A stretch of DNA of 42,310 nucleotides, from assembly GCA_944387425.1 (NCBI GenBank), contig CALXEV010000013.1, positions 1 through 42,310 of the forward strand, given 5' to 3'. Positions 33,670-41,783 of the stretch are shown in pieces; positions within the stretch are counted from its first letter, which is position 1, and the number at the start of each line of letters is the position of its first letter. The stretch is from an uncultured Clostridia bacterium (GTDB lineage Bacteria > Bacillota > Clostridia > TANB77 > CAG-508). A model generated the notes under the pieces. That model searched no databases. It was not told the origin of the DNA and was given only the letters and a program-made list of their open reading frames with translations. The translations under genes and the position numbers were made by a program.

Positions 33670-34878
33670 TTATAAGTATTGTAATGGATCTACTCTCGAA
33701 TCTTGTCCATAAGCTTTTGCACTATAACTATAATTATAAGGTGATTTTCTTACTTCAAAGTGTAAATGTGGTCCAGAAGAATTTCCTGTATTTCCACTAA
33801 GCATAATTTGTTGCCCTTGTTTAACTATTTCACCTGGTTCTACTGATATAGAGCCACTTTTTCCATGTGCATAATATGTTTGTAATCCATTTGCATGTTG
33901 TATAACAACATATGTACCATAGCTACTTGATAAATTTTTTGTAGTCATTACAACTCCATCTGCTGCCGCTTTAACAGGTGTTCCTACTGATACTCCATAA
34001 TCAACAGCACCATGAAATTTACCACTTGAATAATATGCTGTTGCAGTAATTGGTCCACTTGAAACAGGTCTTATGAAATATCCAGAACCACTTTGACTAC
34101 TAGATGAACCAGAGTTGTTTTTTAATTCTTCTAATTGTTTTTGATATCTAATTTGTGCTTCTTTTATTTCATTTGCAATTTTTCTATTTTCTTCTTCTAA
34201 TTCTTCTATCTCTTCTTGAACTTCTTTTTCCTCTGCAGTAAGTTGAGCTACATAATCTTCTTTTTCATTTTTTAAGCTTTTTAAAGATGTCTTTTTTTGC
34301 TCAGTTTGTGCTAATGATGTATCTAATTCTTTTTTATCTGCCTCTAATTGAGTTTTTTCTGTTTCGATATCTGCTTTTTGTTGTTTTATTGATTGCATTA
34401 GTTCTTTATCATAATTTATCAATTCTTCTGCCATATAATATTTTGCTAAAAAGTCTGTTATACTTGAAGATGTTAATAATACATCAAGATAAGAAGTATC
34501 TCCAGATTTATATAATGCTACTATTCTAGCATCTAAAAGTTTTTCTTGTTCATTATATTCTTCTTCTTTCTGTTCTATGTCTCTTTCTCTTGATGATATT
34601 TCAGTTTGAAGGTCAGATATTTTACTTTCTAGTTCATCAACTTCTTTTTGAACACTAGATATCTGTGTAATTAAACTTTCTACTGTTTTCATTGTTTCAG
34701 ATTTTTCTGCTTCAAGCTGTTCTTGTTTTTCTTGTGCTTCTTTAATTTGAGAATCTACTTTTGATTTTTCATTTTCTAGTTCTTCTTGTTCAGCTGATTT
34801 TGCTAGTACTTCGACATGATTCATGAGTAAAACTATTGTAATTAAAACTCCTAAAATCATAGATAATGTTTTTTTCAT
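33670..34878 (-). CDS. Murein hydrolase (coiled-coil plus M23), paralogue 2
   Basis: 402 residues; ATG preceded by AAAGGAAG at 6 nt (a GTG 18 nt upstream lacks a site). Signal peptide (LSMILGVLITIVLLMNHVEVLA), a long coiled coil (about 25-265) in the PcsB/EnvC style, then an M23 LytM domain with HGAVD (about 288) and HLHFEV (about 369); the zinc-ligand pattern H-x3-D and H-x-H is intact, so it should be catalytic. FtsEX controls such coiled-coil hydrolases from across the membrane. It is the second of two tandem paralogues; the first is at 34905-36128, 27 bp upstream. Confidence 0.92.
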   Translation of the reverse strand: MKKTLSMILGVLITIVLLMNHVEVLAKSAEQEELENEKSKVDSQIKEAQEKQEQLEAEKSETMKTVESLITQISSVQKEVDELESKISDLQTEISSRERDIEQKEEEYNEQEKLLDARIVALYKSGDTSYLDVLLTSSSITDFLAKYYMAEELINYDKELMQSIKQQKADIETEKTQLEADKKELDTSLAQTEQKKTSLKSLKNEKEDYVAQLTAEEKEVQEEIEELEEENRKIANEIKEAQIRYQKQLEELKNNSGSSSSQSGSGYFIRPVSSGPITATAYYSSGKFHGAVDYGVSVGTPVKAAADGVVMTTKNLSSSYGTYVVIQHANGLQTYYAHGKSGSISVEPGEIVKQGQQIMLSGNTGNSSGPHLHFEVRKSPYNYSYSAKAYGQDSRVDPLQYL

Positions 34879-34904
34879 AATTTTTCTTCCTTTCACTTGT
34901 ATTT

Positions 34905-36128
34905 TTAATTTGTAGACATATTTGTTTCCTGGCTATTATCTTCTGTATTACTTTCTTCGCCATTATTTTCTGCATTATCTTCAATTTCTGTACTGTTTGT
35001 TAGTAAATAATCTAGTGGGTTTACGGTCTGTCCATTTATTCTGATTTCAAAATGTGCATGTGGTCCTGTTGAATATCCTGTAGAACCTACTTTTAATACT
35101 TCTGTTCCAGCAGATACTGTTTGTCCTACTTGTACTAATATTTCATTACCATGTGCATATAGTGTCTGAACTCCGCCCCCATGGTCTATTATAACCATGT
35201 TTCCATAAGCTGTATTAAATGTAGCTTTTGAAACAATTCCGTTTGCAGCTGCTACAAAGCTCGTATTAAGTGGTGCACTAATGTCTATGCCTGTATGTAG
35301 TTTGTATGCACCTGTTATTGGATGTACTCTCATACCATATAATGATGTAAGTGATGTATATCCTGGTACTGGCCATGTTAGAGCTCCACCAATGTAATCT
35401 TCGCTAATACTGTTTAATGCTAATAGTTTTATTTCTGCTTCTATTTCTGCCACTTGTGTATTATATTCATCAATTTTTGTTTGTAATTCTCTTTCTTGTT
35501 CTGAGAGTTGACTAATATAATACTCTCTCATTGTTTTTGTATTTGTTATAACTTGTGTTTTTTTCTGTTGTGATTGTTTTGCTTCAACTGCTTGCTTCTT
35601 TTTTTCTTCTAGTATCTTTTTTGTTGTTTCTATTTCTGCTTTTCTTGTTTTTACATCTTCTAGTAATTTTTTATCATATTCCATTAGTTCTTTCATGCCA
35701 TAATAGTTTGATAAAAAATCCGTAACACTCGTAGAAGATAATAAAACTTCTAAGAACTGTAATTTAGGTGCTTTATACATTGTAAGAATTCTATCATCTA
35801 GAATTTGTTGCAAATCATCATATTCTTTTTGAGCTTGTTCTAATTTAGTTTCATTTTCTTCTATTTGTTTCATTACATCTTCAACTTGTATATTAATTTG
35901 TTCTAGTTCATTTTGTGCCTCAGCCATTTTATTATCTAGTTCTTGTAATTTTTGCATATGTTCAGATAATTGTTCTTGTACTGCTTGTAGTCTGTTATTT
36001 GATTCATTTAAATTTTGAGTTAATTCATTAGATTCATTTTGTAATTCAGTGATATCTTTTGCATATACACAAGTGCATATAACACATACTATTAATACTA
36101 TTGAAGTTATAGCTATTATTTTGTGCAT
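34905..36128 (-). CDS. Murein hydrolase (coiled-coil plus M23), paralogue 1
   Basis: 407 residues; ATG preceded by AAAGGAAG at 6-8 nt. Signal peptide (IIAITSIVLIVCVICTCVYA), coiled coil (about 28-240, QNESNELTQNLNESNNRL and on), M23 domain (about 248-375) with HTGIDISA (about 274) and HAHFEIR (about 357), then a hydrophilic Glu/Asn-rich tail ending TNMSTN. The catalytic pattern is intact. In shape it matches PcsB/CwlO/EnvC-type hydrolases that FtsEX activates at the division site. It starts 28 bp after ftsX, so it is translated from the same message. Paralogue 2 follows; the tail here is absent from paralogue 2. Confidence 0.93.
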   Translation of the reverse strand: MHKIIAITSIVLIVCVICTCVYAKDITELQNESNELTQNLNESNNRLQAVQEQLSEHMQKLQELDNKMAEAQNELEQINIQVEDVMKQIEENETKLEQAQKEYDDLQQILDDRILTMYKAPKLQFLEVLLSSTSVTDFLSNYYGMKELMEYDKKLLEDVKTRKAEIETTKKILEEKKKQAVEAKQSQQKKTQVITNTKTMREYYISQLSEQERELQTKIDEYNTQVAEIEAEIKLLALNSISEDYIGGALTWPVPGYTSLTSLYGMRVHPITGAYKLHTGIDISAPLNTSFVAAANGIVSKATFNTAYGNMVIIDHGGGVQTLYAHGNEILVQVGQTVSAGTEVLKVGSTGYSTGPHAHFEIRINGQTVNPLDYLLTNSTEIEDNAENNGEESNTEDNSQETNMSTN

Positions 36129-36156
36129 AATGCTTCCTTTCCTTTCTTAATGTTAT

Positions 36157-37038
36157 TTAAACATCCAAATACTTTCTCATTGAAATACCACTTCCAACCA
36201 TTCCTATTCCAATTCCTAATGCTAAATATACGGTTAAAATCAAATTAAACATGTCTTTGAATTCAATTAATTTCCAGTTTGCCATTTCTAAAAATACTGC
36301 TCCAGATAATTTTCCTGCAATATATGTATATGCAACTCCTATTATTGCAACAGATAGTATCCCTGCTGCAACTCCTATAAGTACACCTTCTACTAAAAAT
36401 GGCCATCTTATAAAACTATTTGTAGCACCTACATATTTCATTATTGAGATTTCTCTTCTTCTAGCATGTACAGTTAATTTTATTGTATTTGATATTATTG
36501 CAATTGATATTATTACTAATAATATCAATATTGCTCCAGTTATTACTCTTACTCCTTTGGCAAGTCTTATTACTTGTGATATTACTTTATTACTTGATTC
36601 TATACTATCTACATTTGGAATTTGTAATATGTTTTCTTGTACTTGTTCATTTAGTTCCAAATCTGTTAAAGTTACTTCATAAGCTGCTGGTAAGATATCT
36701 ACTCTATCTGTGTATCCTGCAACAATATCATCTCCTAATGTTTCTCTCATTGATTCTAAACCTTCTTCTTTAGAAATATATTCTGCAGTTCTAACTCCTT
36801 CTACCCCAAGTATTTCTCTACCAACTTCTTCTACTTCACTTTCAGTAGCATCAGTTTTTACAAATACCCTTATTCCTTGAGCATCTGCAACTTCTTTGAC
36901 AAATTGATTTATGTTTTCACCTATTACAAAAAATAGCCCAAATACTAGCATTGTTGCACACATTATCATTAATGATGACATTGTTGATTTTTTGTTTTTA
37001 AAGACATTCCTAAATCCTTCACCAATTAAATAACTCAT
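36157..37038 (-). CDS. ftsX: Cell division protein FtsX
   Basis: 293 residues from ATG 37038, 4 nt after the ftsE stop codon; the ribosome site is weak, suggesting translational coupling. One N-terminal helix (LMIMCATMLVFGLFFVIG), an extracellular domain (about 50-150) that binds the hydrolase coiled coil, and three C-terminal helices, with the pre-helix conserved motif EISIMKYVGATNSFIRWPFL. It is the membrane subunit of the FtsEX ABC-type complex that transmits ATP hydrolysis by FtsE to extracellular murein hydrolases. Family length is normal. The two M23 hydrolases immediately downstream are the expected targets. Confidence 0.95.
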   Translation of the reverse strand: MSYLIGEGFRNVFKNKKSTMSSLMIMCATMLVFGLFFVIGENINQFVKEVADAQGIRVFVKTDATESEVEEVGREILGVEGVRTAEYISKEEGLESMRETLGDDIVAGYTDRVDILPAAYEVTLTDLELNEQVQENILQIPNVDSIESSNKVISQVIRLAKGVRVITGAILILLVIISIAIISNTIKLTVHARRREISIMKYVGATNSFIRWPFLVEGVLIGVAAGILSVAIIGVAYTYIAGKLSGAVFLEMANWKLIEFKDMFNLILTVYLALGIGIGMVGSGISMRKYLDV

Positions 37039-37042
37039 TACA

Positions 37043-37729
37043 TTAAATCTCACAATCGTACCCACCTTTTTTATCATCTTTTACTATTACGCCTTTATTT
37101 ATATGTATAACTCTTTTTCTCATTTGGTCTACTATGTCTTTGGCGTGTGTTGCTACTACAACTGTTGTTCCTCTCATGTTTATTTCATTTAATAAATTCA
37201 TTATATCCCAAGCTGTGTCAGGGTCTAGGTTTCCTGTTGGCTCATCTGCAATAATCATTGATGGATTATTAACAAGTGCTCTGGCTAATGCAACTCTTTG
37301 TTGTTCACCACCTGATAATTCGTTTGGATACATTTTAGCTTTTCCACTTAGTCCGACTAATGATAATACCATTGGTACTTGTCTACGTATATGTCTAGGT
37401 GTTGCTTTTACAATATACATTGCAAATGCAACATTTTCATATACAGTTTTATCTGGTAATAGTCTAAAGTCTTGAAATACTACTCCCATACTTCTACGTA
37501 AATATGGAACTCTATTACGTTTTAAAAATGTTGTGTCTTTCCCATTTATTATTATATTTCCTGAGGTTGGTTCTTCTTCTTTTAAAATTAATTTTATAAG
37601 TGTTGATTTACCACTTCCAGATGAACCTACTAAGAAAGCAAATTCACCTTTTTCTATTTTAAAACTCGCATTTTTAACAGCTTCTGTTCCTGTTTCATAT
37701 TTTTTGCTTACGTTTTTAAACTCTATCAT
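37043..37729 (-). CDS. ftsE: Cell division ATP-binding protein FtsE
   Basis: 228 residues; ATG with AAAAGGAT at 5 nt. ABC ATPase motifs: Walker A GSSGSGKST (about 35-43), signature LSGGEQQR (about 136-143), Walker B IIADEP (about 158-163) and the H-loop in VVVATHAK. The N-terminus IEFKNVSKKYETGTEAVKNA is typical. It hydrolyses ATP in the cytoplasm and drives the membrane partner FtsX. First gene of the run ftsE-ftsX-M23-M23-ctpA-pgsA, whose promoter is at 37767-37795. Confidence 0.96.
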   Translation of the reverse strand: MIEFKNVSKKYETGTEAVKNASFKIEKGEFAFLVGSSGSGKSTLIKLILKEEEPTSGNIIINGKDTTFLKRNRVPYLRRSMGVVFQDFRLLPDKTVYENVAFAMYIVKATPRHIRRQVPMVLSLVGLSGKAKMYPNELSGGEQQRVALARALVNNPSMIIADEPTGNLDPDTAWDIMNLLNEINMRGTTVVVATHAKDIVDQMRKRVIHINKGVIVKDDKKGGYDCEI

Positions 37730-37766
37730 TTTTTATCCTTTTCCTTCATTATTTTCATTCTAATTT

Positions 37767-37795
37767 ATCATACCAATAATAGCTTTTTTTTGCAA
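37767..37795 (-). promoter_or_regulatory. Promoter of ftsE operon
   Basis: TTGCAA (37790-37795), 17-bp spacer, TATGAT (37767-37772) on the minus strand, about 38 nt upstream of the ftsE start codon. Confidence 0.75.
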
Positions 37796-37904
37796 TACTT
37801 ATTAAACAAAAAAATCAAAGAAAAGAGTTTTATTTTTAGTTTTTTTGTTGTTTTTCTCCTCTTTTCTTCGATTTTTTATATATTGTAAATTTTTTGTGAA
37901 TTTT

Positions 37905-37935
37905 TTGCCTAGCGGACACGAGGCCCGCTTGGCAA
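37905..37935 (-). other. GC-rich stem-loop behind the variable pilin
   Basis: TTGCC and AGCGG pair with CCGCT and GGCAA, with one A-A (or T-T) mismatch and a 9-nt loop; about 10 bp in all. It starts 19 nt after the stop codon of the pilin-like gene. No T-run follows on either strand, so it is not an intrinsic terminator. The position fits the hairpin known to lie behind DGR variable regions. Confidence 0.65.
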
Positions 37936-37954
37936 TGCTTTATATTCTAGTTTT

Positions 37955-39277
37955 CTACTTTAATTTCCATCCAGTTGTTTCATCATATCCTGCATCTATG
38001 TCTATGACTTCAGACTTTAGAGAAACTAAAGGGCGGACAGTGTAATTACTCTGAGTGTACTCGTTGAAGTCCCCCAGACGGCCGAAGCACAAGGTGCCCA
38101 CGCCCACGAGGCTAGTAGACACAATGCGCACATCGAATATAGCATCGTTAAAATTGGTACGGACACAGCGAGAGGCTAGCCAATATTTGTTTCCAGTAAA
38201 TAACATATCTTGAATTATTTGATTTGTTATTTTATCAGAAGAATAATCATATCCATTTTCTTTTAATCCTATTAATCTTGTTTTTGATTTTCCGTTTGGG
38301 GTATTTATTGTTGGATAATATGTTTTTGTTTGTGGATCTCTTGTATTTCCATAGCTACTAGATACTGCTGTTCCATCGCTAAATCTTGGAATTCCATTTT
38401 CATCTTCTGTTATTCCTGCATATTTATTTATATCTTCTACTCTTATACTTCGTGCTCCTGAGCCTGTTATTTGTCCTGTTAATTCTCCGTCTTTTGGTCC
38501 TCCATAACTATATGTTGTTACTTGGCTTTTGTCTGCTCCATATCCATAACCATATATTTTACATACTTCATTTAGTTCTTGTTCTGCATACAAATATCCT
38601 GGAGCTCCTCTTAATACGAAGTTTCCTCCTGAATCTGTATTTATTACATCTTCTGATATTAATGTTACTGTTCCATTTTCTATGCTAAGCACTTTCCATC
38701 TTGTTCCTGTGGCTGTTGCTGTAAATGTTTGTGGTGCACTTCCATTTCCATGGGTTTGTCCGTCTCCTTTTGGTGATGTGTATTTTAATTTATTTGATTC
38801 TACAGGTGTTCCGCTTAAGTCTTTTACTGTTGGATTATAATTTACATATTGTCCTACTTGTACATATTCTGATATGTCTACATATTCACTTACTTTTCCC
38901 TTTTCATCTATTACATAGCTTCTTCCACTATCTAAATATGTTACAATGTATGGTTCTGTATCTGATAATGTATAATCTTCTCCTTCTGTTCCTATGTGGT
39001 TTGCTAACGCTGTATTCAAATGCTCTCTTTTTATCTCATATCCTTCTTCTTCTGATAATGCACTTCCTACTGCTAATGTTACTATTTCTTTTTCTCTTCC
39101 TTTATCATTATCTTCTTTTCCTAATTGTGCATTTTTTATTATTCCATCATCTCCTGTTAGCATTGCTATTGCTGTTCCTGCTAAGATTAATAACACTACT
39201 ATTGTTACCACTAATGCTATTAGTGTTATTCCTTTTTGCTTACTCAAATTTTTACTTCTGCTTTTTTCTAAATACAT
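37955..39277 (-). CDS. Type IV pilin-like surface protein with C-terminal variable domain
   Basis: 440 residues; ATG with GGAGGAAC at 8 nt. Prepilin-like leader: basic segment, then KGITLIALVVTIVVLLILAG, with cleavage expected after Gln-Lys before Gly; the usual Glu at +5 is Ala. A helix (NAQLGKEDNDKGREKEIVTL) follows, then a large soluble region. The C-terminal part (about 220-440) contains motifs often seen in lectin-like display domains: KYWLASRCVR (about 362) and TVRPLVSLKS (about 415). Between these the DNA turns GC-rich (38030-38185) with codons such as GTG, GGC, GCC and TTC, while the rest is AT-rich. The best explanation is a DGR variable region. Role as adhesin or ligand-binding pilin tip is inferred. 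Confidence 0.8.
   Translation of the reverse strand: MYLEKSRSKNLSKQKGITLIALVVTIVVLLILAGTAIAMLTGDDGIIKNAQLGKEDNDKGREKEIVTLAVGSALSEEEGYEIKREHLNTALANHIGTEGEDYTLSDTEPYIVTYLDSGRSYVIDEKGKVSEYVDISEYVQVGQYVNYNPTVKDLSGTPVESNKLKYTSPKGDGQTHGNGSAPQTFTATATGTRWKVLSIENGTVTLISEDVINTDSGGNFVLRGAPGYLYAEQELNEVCKIYGYGYGADKSQVTTYSYGGPKDGELTGQITGSGARSIRVEDINKYAGITEDENGIPRFSDGTAVSSSYGNTRDPQTKTYYPTINTPNGKSKTRLIGLKENGYDYSSDKITNQIIQDMLFTGNKYWLASRCVRTNFNDAIFDVRIVSTSLVGVGTLCFGRLGDFNEYTQSNYTVRPLVSLKSEVIDIDAGYDETTGWKLK
38030..38185 (-). other. Candidate DGR variable region (VR)
   Basis: About 155 bp encoding residues about 362-416 of the pilin-like protein. It differs sharply in composition from both flanks: coding strand adenines fall to roughly one in six bases by hand count, and Cs and Gs at codon ends are common (GTC CGT ACC, GTG GGC GTG GGC ACC). 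A template with AAC/AAT codons, mutated at adenines, would yield this pattern. Ends are sharp: CTAGCC on one side, TCCGCCC on the other. No second copy is seen in this window. Confidence 0.65.
39138..39233. repeat. Pilin N-terminal coding repeat, copy 1
   Basis: 96 bp that match 41331-41426 with few mismatches (about 9 in 10 bases identical by eye), covering the prepilin hydrophobic segment through GD(D/S)GI. The high DNA identity in an otherwise unrelated pair of genes points to recent gene conversion or module shuffling. Confidence 0.8.
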
Positions 39278-39334
39278 CCTTTGTTCCTCCTATTTCTTTT
39301 GTTATTCATTAATTATTTAAATTAAAGAAAAAAT

Positions 39335-39367
39335 AAAATACTAAAATTATATTAATCTTAGTATTTT
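39335..39367. other. Hairpin upstream of variable pilin gene
   Basis: AAAATACTAA pairs with TTAGTATTTT in the 260-bp gap between the two pilin-like genes, about 60 nt upstream of the start codon of the variable pilin. May be a leader structure. The rest of the gap shows nothing clear. Confidence 0.5.
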
Positions 39368-39505
39368 AAGGTTTTTCTATTATTATTTTAGTCAAAAAAT
39401 TTTTTTACATTTTGTATCAAAAAATATTGATTTTTTAATGTTTTATTGATATTATAAATGTACAATTTTTTCTTTAATTTAAATAATTAACGACAGTTTT
39501 CAAAC

Positions 39506-39533
39506 AAAAAAATCCCCTTGCGAGGATTTTTTT
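39506..39533 (-). terminator. Terminator of LRR pilin-like gene
   Basis: AAAAAAATCC pairs with GGATTTTTTT, 6 nt after the stop codon, with a T-run on the minus strand (TTTTTTTGTTTG). Confidence 0.8.
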
Positions 39534-39538
39534 ATTTT

Positions 39539-41461
39539 TTAATTATCCCATTTAATTGCTTTATCTCCATATGGACATCCCCATGGTGATCCTGTTAATG
39601 TCCCATCATTTTTCTTGTGTATTATTACTTCTGATAAATTATTTGCATCTGAAAAAGCACTTGCACTAATTTCGCTTATTTGAGATTCTATTGTTATTTT
39701 TTTTGTACTTGCATATTGTAAAATACTATTTTCTATCTTTTTTACTTTTTTAGGTAATTCTATTTCTTGTGATTTCACATACAATAATGCATTCGATTTT
39801 ATTGTTTCAACACTTTCTGGTATATTAACTTCTGTTAAATCACTTTTTACCCAATATAATTCTGTTCCATCTTTACTTAATATATATTCATTATTTATTG
39901 ATTGCAAATATGGATTATCTTTACTTACCTCTATAGTTCTTACACTAAAATATGTTGATTTATAAAAGCTATTAACATTTTTAGGTAAATATAAATATTC
40001 TATTGCCGGAAAAATATTCCAACCAATAGTTGTATCTCCTACATAACTTTCTGGTAATATAATAGATTTTATCCCACTTCTTAATGCTCCTAATTTTATG
40101 TTCTTTACTCCATCTCTTATTGTTACATTCCCTGTGTCAAATAATCTATATAGTATTGTTCCATCTTTACTATATAAATTATTCTTTTCATCTGACATAT
40201 AATAATCATTATTTGGATCTACTGTTATTCCTTTTAAATTAGTATTTTGAAATACTCCTTCCCCTATGTTTTGTACATTTTCTGTTAGATGTATAGTTGA
40301 TAATTTATTGCAAAATGTAAAAGCATATCCTCTTATCGTTTCTACTTTATTTTCCATTGTTATATTTGTTACATTAGAAACAGCTGTTATTAATGTTTTG
40401 AAGTCTTTTGTATATAATACTCCATTTTTATATTCAAAATAATTGCTTTCAGATGTGTCTATTTCTTGTAAAGTTGGTATTGCTAATGCTGCACCTCCTA
40501 TACTACTTAAATTAGGTGGTAACTTTATTTTGCTTAGAGCTGTACCCATTAAGCATGAGCCGTCTAAACGTTTTAAGTTTTGAGGCAATTCTATTGTTTT
40601 TAAACCTGTTTCCATAAATGAATGTGCAGTCAATACTGTTAAATTGGCTGGTAATTTTATATTGCTTAATTGAGTACATCCTCTAAAACATTCACTTTCT
40701 ATTGTTGTTATAGTATCTGGTAAATTTATTGTCTTTAAATTACTACATCCATAAAAAGCACCCGGTCCTATATATTCTAGTCCTTCTCCTTCTTTTTCTT
40801 GTATTATCACATTTTCTAATGTTTTATTATACCTGAATGCATTTTTCTCTATTCTTTTTACTGTACTTGGTATTATTATTGTTTTTAATCCTTCTAAATT
40901 TGTAAATGCTCCTTCTCCTATTGCTGTTACTGTTTCTGGTATTGTTAAACTTCCTGTTTCTTCATCCATTAATAATAAGTTTCCATCTGATGAAACTAGT
41001 ACTCCATCTTCTGTTATATCATATGGATTTACTTCTATTCCTATTTCTTGTGCTATTTTTATTTCATCTTTTTCTTTGGTGTTTATTAATAATTTTCCTT
41101 TTATTACTTCTAGTTTTTCTATATATACATCACTTATATCTGGTATTATTGTTTTTATATTTCCTGTTTCTCCACTTTCTTGTGTATTATAATATAAATT
41201 TTCTTTTCCTGCTGTTAAAGATGTTTCTTCAAATTCGATATTTTCCATATATTTTTCTGCTTTATATAATTCTACTTCTTCTTTATATCCTGCTAATTCT
41301 GTTGACATTTTTGCTTTTTGTGCATTTGTCATTATTCCACTGTCTCCTGTTAACATTGCTATTGCTGTTCCTGCTAATATTAATAATACTACTATTGTTA
41401 CTACTAATGCTATTAGTGTTATTCCTCTTGTTCCTCTCCTTTTAATTTCTTTTGTTTTCAT
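39539..41461 (-). CDS. Pilin-like surface protein with BspA-type leucine-rich repeats
   Basis: 640 residues from ATG 41461 (GAGGAGGAAG at 7 nt); a longer frame has no site. Prepilin-like leader TRGITLIALVVTIVVLLILA (again Ala at +5), then an extracellular coiled-coil-like segment (about 40-80) and an array of BspA/LRR_5 leucine-rich repeats (about 165-600) with units such as TIPETVTAIGEGAFTNLEGL, ENVIIQEKEGEGLEYIGPGA and NIPESVETIKSNALLYVKSQ. The end, SPWGCPYGDKAIKWDN, is the usual C-cap of such arrays. BspA-type repeats bind host matrix proteins. It lies upstream of the variable pilin on the same strand, but the terminator between them separates the two transcripts. Confidence 0.85.
   Translation of the reverse strand: MKTKEIKRRGTRGITLIALVVTIVVLLILAGTAIAMLTGDSGIMTNAQKAKMSTELAGYKEEVELYKAEKYMENIEFEETSLTAGKENLYYNTQESGETGNIKTIIPDISDVYIEKLEVIKGKLLINTKEKDEIKIAQEIGIEVNPYDITEDGVLVSSDGNLLLMDEETGSLTIPETVTAIGEGAFTNLEGLKTIIIPSTVKRIEKNAFRYNKTLENVIIQEKEGEGLEYIGPGAFYGCSNLKTINLPDTITTIESECFRGCTQLSNIKLPANLTVLTAHSFMETGLKTIELPQNLKRLDGSCLMGTALSKIKLPPNLSSIGGAALAIPTLQEIDTSESNYFEYKNGVLYTKDFKTLITAVSNVTNITMENKVETIRGYAFTFCNKLSTIHLTENVQNIGEGVFQNTNLKGITVDPNNDYYMSDEKNNLYSKDGTILYRLFDTGNVTIRDGVKNIKLGALRSGIKSIILPESYVGDTTIGWNIFPAIEYLYLPKNVNSFYKSTYFSVRTIEVSKDNPYLQSINNEYILSKDGTELYWVKSDLTEVNIPESVETIKSNALLYVKSQEIELPKKVKKIENSILQYASTKKITIESQISEISASAFSDANNLSEVIIHKKNDGTLTGSPWGCPYGDKAIKWDN
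41331..41426. repeat. Pilin N-terminal coding repeat, copy 2
   Basis: Partner of 39138-39233, same length without gaps. It encodes the start of the LRR pilin-like protein. Confidence 0.8.
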
Positions 41462-41564
41462 TTTGTTCTTCCTCCTCTTATGAATTATATTCTCTTCTTG
41501 CATATTTTTATTATACTCTCTTTTTGTATATTTATGATACACTTGACTATACTATTTTCTTTTA

Positions 41565-41747
41565 GTTATATACTTAAAGAAAAGAAAAAAAGCTCAAAAC
41601 TATTTAATTTTGAGCTTTTTTATAAATAACTTTTTTATATAATTACAAATATTTTTTCTAATTAAATTAATAATTTTTCTAAATCTATTGATTTTATTAT
41701 TGATTAATGTTATTATTTTTTTGATATTTTTTCTTTAAGTATATAAC
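41565..41747. repeat. 19-bp inverted repeat pair bracketing about 145 bp
   Basis: GTTATATACTTAAAGAAAA (41565-41583) is the exact inverse complement of 41729-41747. The enclosed stretch is AT-rich and includes the hairpin at 41586-41621. This 41462-41783 gap has no gene. Could be a small fold-back element or a pair of operator-like sites. Confidence 0.7.
41586..41621. terminator. Terminator in gap between pilin and glycosyltransferase genes
   Basis: AAAAAGCTCAAAA pairs with TTTTGAGCTTTTT around an 8-nt loop, with T-runs on both strands. On the minus strand it can end the glycosyltransferase transcript, though 160 nt beyond its stop codon. Confidence 0.75.
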
Positions 41748-41783
41748 TTAAGGAGTTTTTATTTTATTACCCATCATATAAAA

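Noticed and set aside
38030..38185. GC-rich patch as plain horizontal transfer
   Set aside because: It is in frame, about 155 bp, exactly in the display domain, and flanked by a hairpin; a transferred fragment would not be expected to have these limits. It is not excluded, only less likely.
38386..39312. Leu-rich + strand frames opposite the pilin-like genes
   Set aside because: Low-complexity antisense translations of TTA/AAT-rich coding DNA, without ribosome sites.
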